Shown here piece by piece: positions 62,849 to 64,000 of a DNA stretch of 64,000 nucleotides. Under the pieces are notes generated by a model, which saw only the letters and a list, made by a program, of their open reading frames with translations, had not been told where the DNA came from and did not search any database. Source of the DNA: Gracilimonas sp. (GTDB taxonomy: Bacteria > Bacteroidota > Rhodothermia > Balneolales > Balneolaceae); contig NZ_JAVJQO010000008.1 in NCBI RefSeq assembly GCF_040218225.1, positions 186,001-250,000 on the forward strand. Direction: 5' to 3'. The position numbers and the translations under genes are program-made. Positions within the stretch are counted from its first letter, which is position 1, and each line of letters opens with the position of its first letter.

Positions 62849-64000
62849 ACTAGACCAGATCCAAGTTTCAGAGCTTACCAAGCCTGAAGCGGTTGACCAA
62901 ATAACGGAACGTGTATACCAACTAATTGGAAACCCAATCAGTAAATGGGCCGTTGCAGCTACCATCGAGTCTTTAGGAGTTCGAAATGTTGATGCCCAGA
63001 CAGATTATGGATTCCAATCCGTATTTGATCTGGGTGATGAAGTTTACAGAAGGATAAAAAGCAGGGAACAGGAATCAGCCCTTAAGGATGAGGACGATAA
63101 AGATGAGTTTAAATTTGGTGGTATTGGGCGAACCCTTAAACTATTTGCCAGGCATTACAGTGCTGGAATGGTTTTTTCTATGCCAATGCTATCCCAAATC
63201 ATAGCTATCATAGTTTTTGAATATGCACTATGGGCCTGGTTTGATTTCAATGAAGCTCAGGCAACGGTAGTGGCTTTAGGTACCATGCTCTCTTTTATAT
63301 TGACCGGTGGTTTCATTCAAACATTGGGAAGGTTAGTATCAAAATATAAAGGAGAGGGTAATTACTACTTAGCCGCCAAAGCAACCATATCTGTCCTGAA
63401 AATTGGCATTCCGTTTGTATTAATATCTGCAGTTGTCATTTTTGCCATTAATCTGATCTTACCTTTTTATCCGCAACAGCTTATCATTTTGGCAATGATT
63501 TATATGGTGCTGATTTCATTATTATTACTGTCAGCATCGGTTCTGTTTGCCACAGAACAACGGCTTATGATTTTGGTCGGTATTGTAGGGGGTACCATTT
63601 TTGTAATTTTTGGAATGGATTTCGCAGGCCTGGGAATTTATTTATCCCAATGGCTCGGCATTCTAACGTCTACGCTAATAATAGCCGCATACGCATTTAT
63701 TTATTACAGGCTTAAAATACAGTCGCTTCGTCAGGAACTCTTTAAGCAATCTTTGCCAGAAGGGGAAGTAAGCTATTATAATACGTATCGATATTTTGTG
63801 TATGGATTTTGCTATTTCACCTTTCTATTTATGGATCGATTGATGGCATGGTCGGCCGGACCACCACCTCCAGAATATATCGTTTGGTTTAATACTCCAT
63901 ACGAACTTGGGATGGACTGGGCTCTTATCAGTCTGGTTATTACGATTGCGATGCTTGAATTTAGTGTTCAATCATTTTCTCTGAACCTTATTCCAGCTCA
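62841..64000 (+). CDS. PelG-like exopolysaccharide membrane transporter, N-terminally extended (3' end outside window)
   Basis: The frame from ATG 62841 is open through the window end, so at least 386 residues are encoded. An ~95-residue hydrophilic region precedes GGIGRTLKLFARHYSAG, which matches the usual very N-terminus (A-G-I-G-F-x-L-R) of PelG, a MATE/Wzx-like flippase. About seven membrane spans follow in the visible part, with MDRLMAW in the expected F-x-D-R-x-x-x-W place. The extension is helical and acidic at its end (DEDDDKDEF). It would move Pel-like polymer across the inner membrane with PelF. Confidence 0.85.
   Translation, partial: MPELDQIQVSELTKPEAVDQITERVYQLIGNPISKWAVAATIESLGVRNVDAQTDYGFQSVFDLGDEVYRRIKSREQESALKDEDDKDEFKFGGIGRTLKLFARHYSAGMVFSMPMLSQIIAIIVFEYALWAWFDFNEAQATVVALGTMLSFILTGGFIQTLGRLVSKYKGEGNYYLAAKATISVLKIGIPFVLISAVVIFAINLILPFYPQQLIILAMIYMVLISLLLLSASVLFATEQRLMILVGIVGGTIFVIFGMDFAGLGIYLSQWLGILTSTLIIAAYAFIYYRLKIQSLRQELFKQSLPEGEVSYYNTYRYFVYGFCYFTFLFMDRLMAWSAGPPPPEYIVWFNTPYELGMDWALISLVITIAMLEFSVQSFSLNLIPA

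Overview
The window looks like a chromosomal segment from a marine member of the Bacteroidota/FCB group. I favour a Balneolia-like bacterium (Balneola/Gracilimonas/Rhodohalobacter type), but this rests on gene content only and no rRNA gene is present. Supporting traits are an AT-rich, densely packed genome with few clear Shine-Dalgarno sites, a Bat-type VWA/DUF58 locus, BshC (bacillithiol), an orphan CrtI, an Aquifex-type aconitase of about 650 residues, many lipoproteins with Bacteroidota-like lipoboxes, and a RecBCD system. Nothing marks it as phage or plasmid. No CRISPR array or insertion sequence was seen.

Layout. 1-2.3 kb: the 3' end of an MgtE magnesium transporter, then overlapping thyA-folA. 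2.3-10 kb: a single-domain response regulator, an HD phosphohydrolase, a thioesterase, an M42 aminopeptidase, and tsaC/sua5 with mfd. 10-14.5 kb: a Bat-like locus (VWA protein, membrane partner, DUF58) interrupted by an oppositely oriented M23 peptidase gene. 14.6-22.3 kb: an M50-like membrane protein, aconitase, a GT2 glycosyltransferase, an MJ0936-type phosphodiesterase, CrtI, a VOC protein, a PH-domain protein and a membrane-anchored MsrB. 22.4-26.4 kb: an envelope and stress cluster with a 16-residue-repeat surface protein, a cyclophilin, a PagL-like lipid A deacylase and a cold-shock protein. 26.7 kb: tRNA-Leu(CAA). 26.8-28.6 kb: galE, an Hpt protein and a thioesterase.

28.7-38.2 kb is a compact five-gene unit of a ParA ATPase, a small ribbon-helix-helix protein, then recC, recB and recD. 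38.5-46.5 kb holds lipoproteins, an FKBP isomerase, a DEAD-box helicase, an alkaline phosphatase, a PAS histidine kinase and a small outer-membrane barrel. 46.6-54 kb is a minus-strand nuoABCDEFGH operon that ends in a terminator right after nuoH, so the remaining complex I genes must lie elsewhere. 54.2-57.8 kb: a bifunctional nuclease, BshC, 5-formyl-THF cyclo-ligase and a PspC protein. 58-64 kb: a REC-histidine kinase and a REC-GAF-like protein lead into two PelF-like glycosyltransferases and an N-terminally extended PelG-like membrane protein cut by the window edge. I read this as a Pel-like exopolysaccharide locus under local two-component control.

The most interesting items are the ParA-RHH-RecCBD operon, the Pel-like locus with its unusual regulators and extended PelG, the 16/32-residue repeat protein, the Ser replacement at the first iron-sulfur ligand position of the aconitase, and the split complex I operon. 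Gene families were recognised by eye from motifs; no database search was run.
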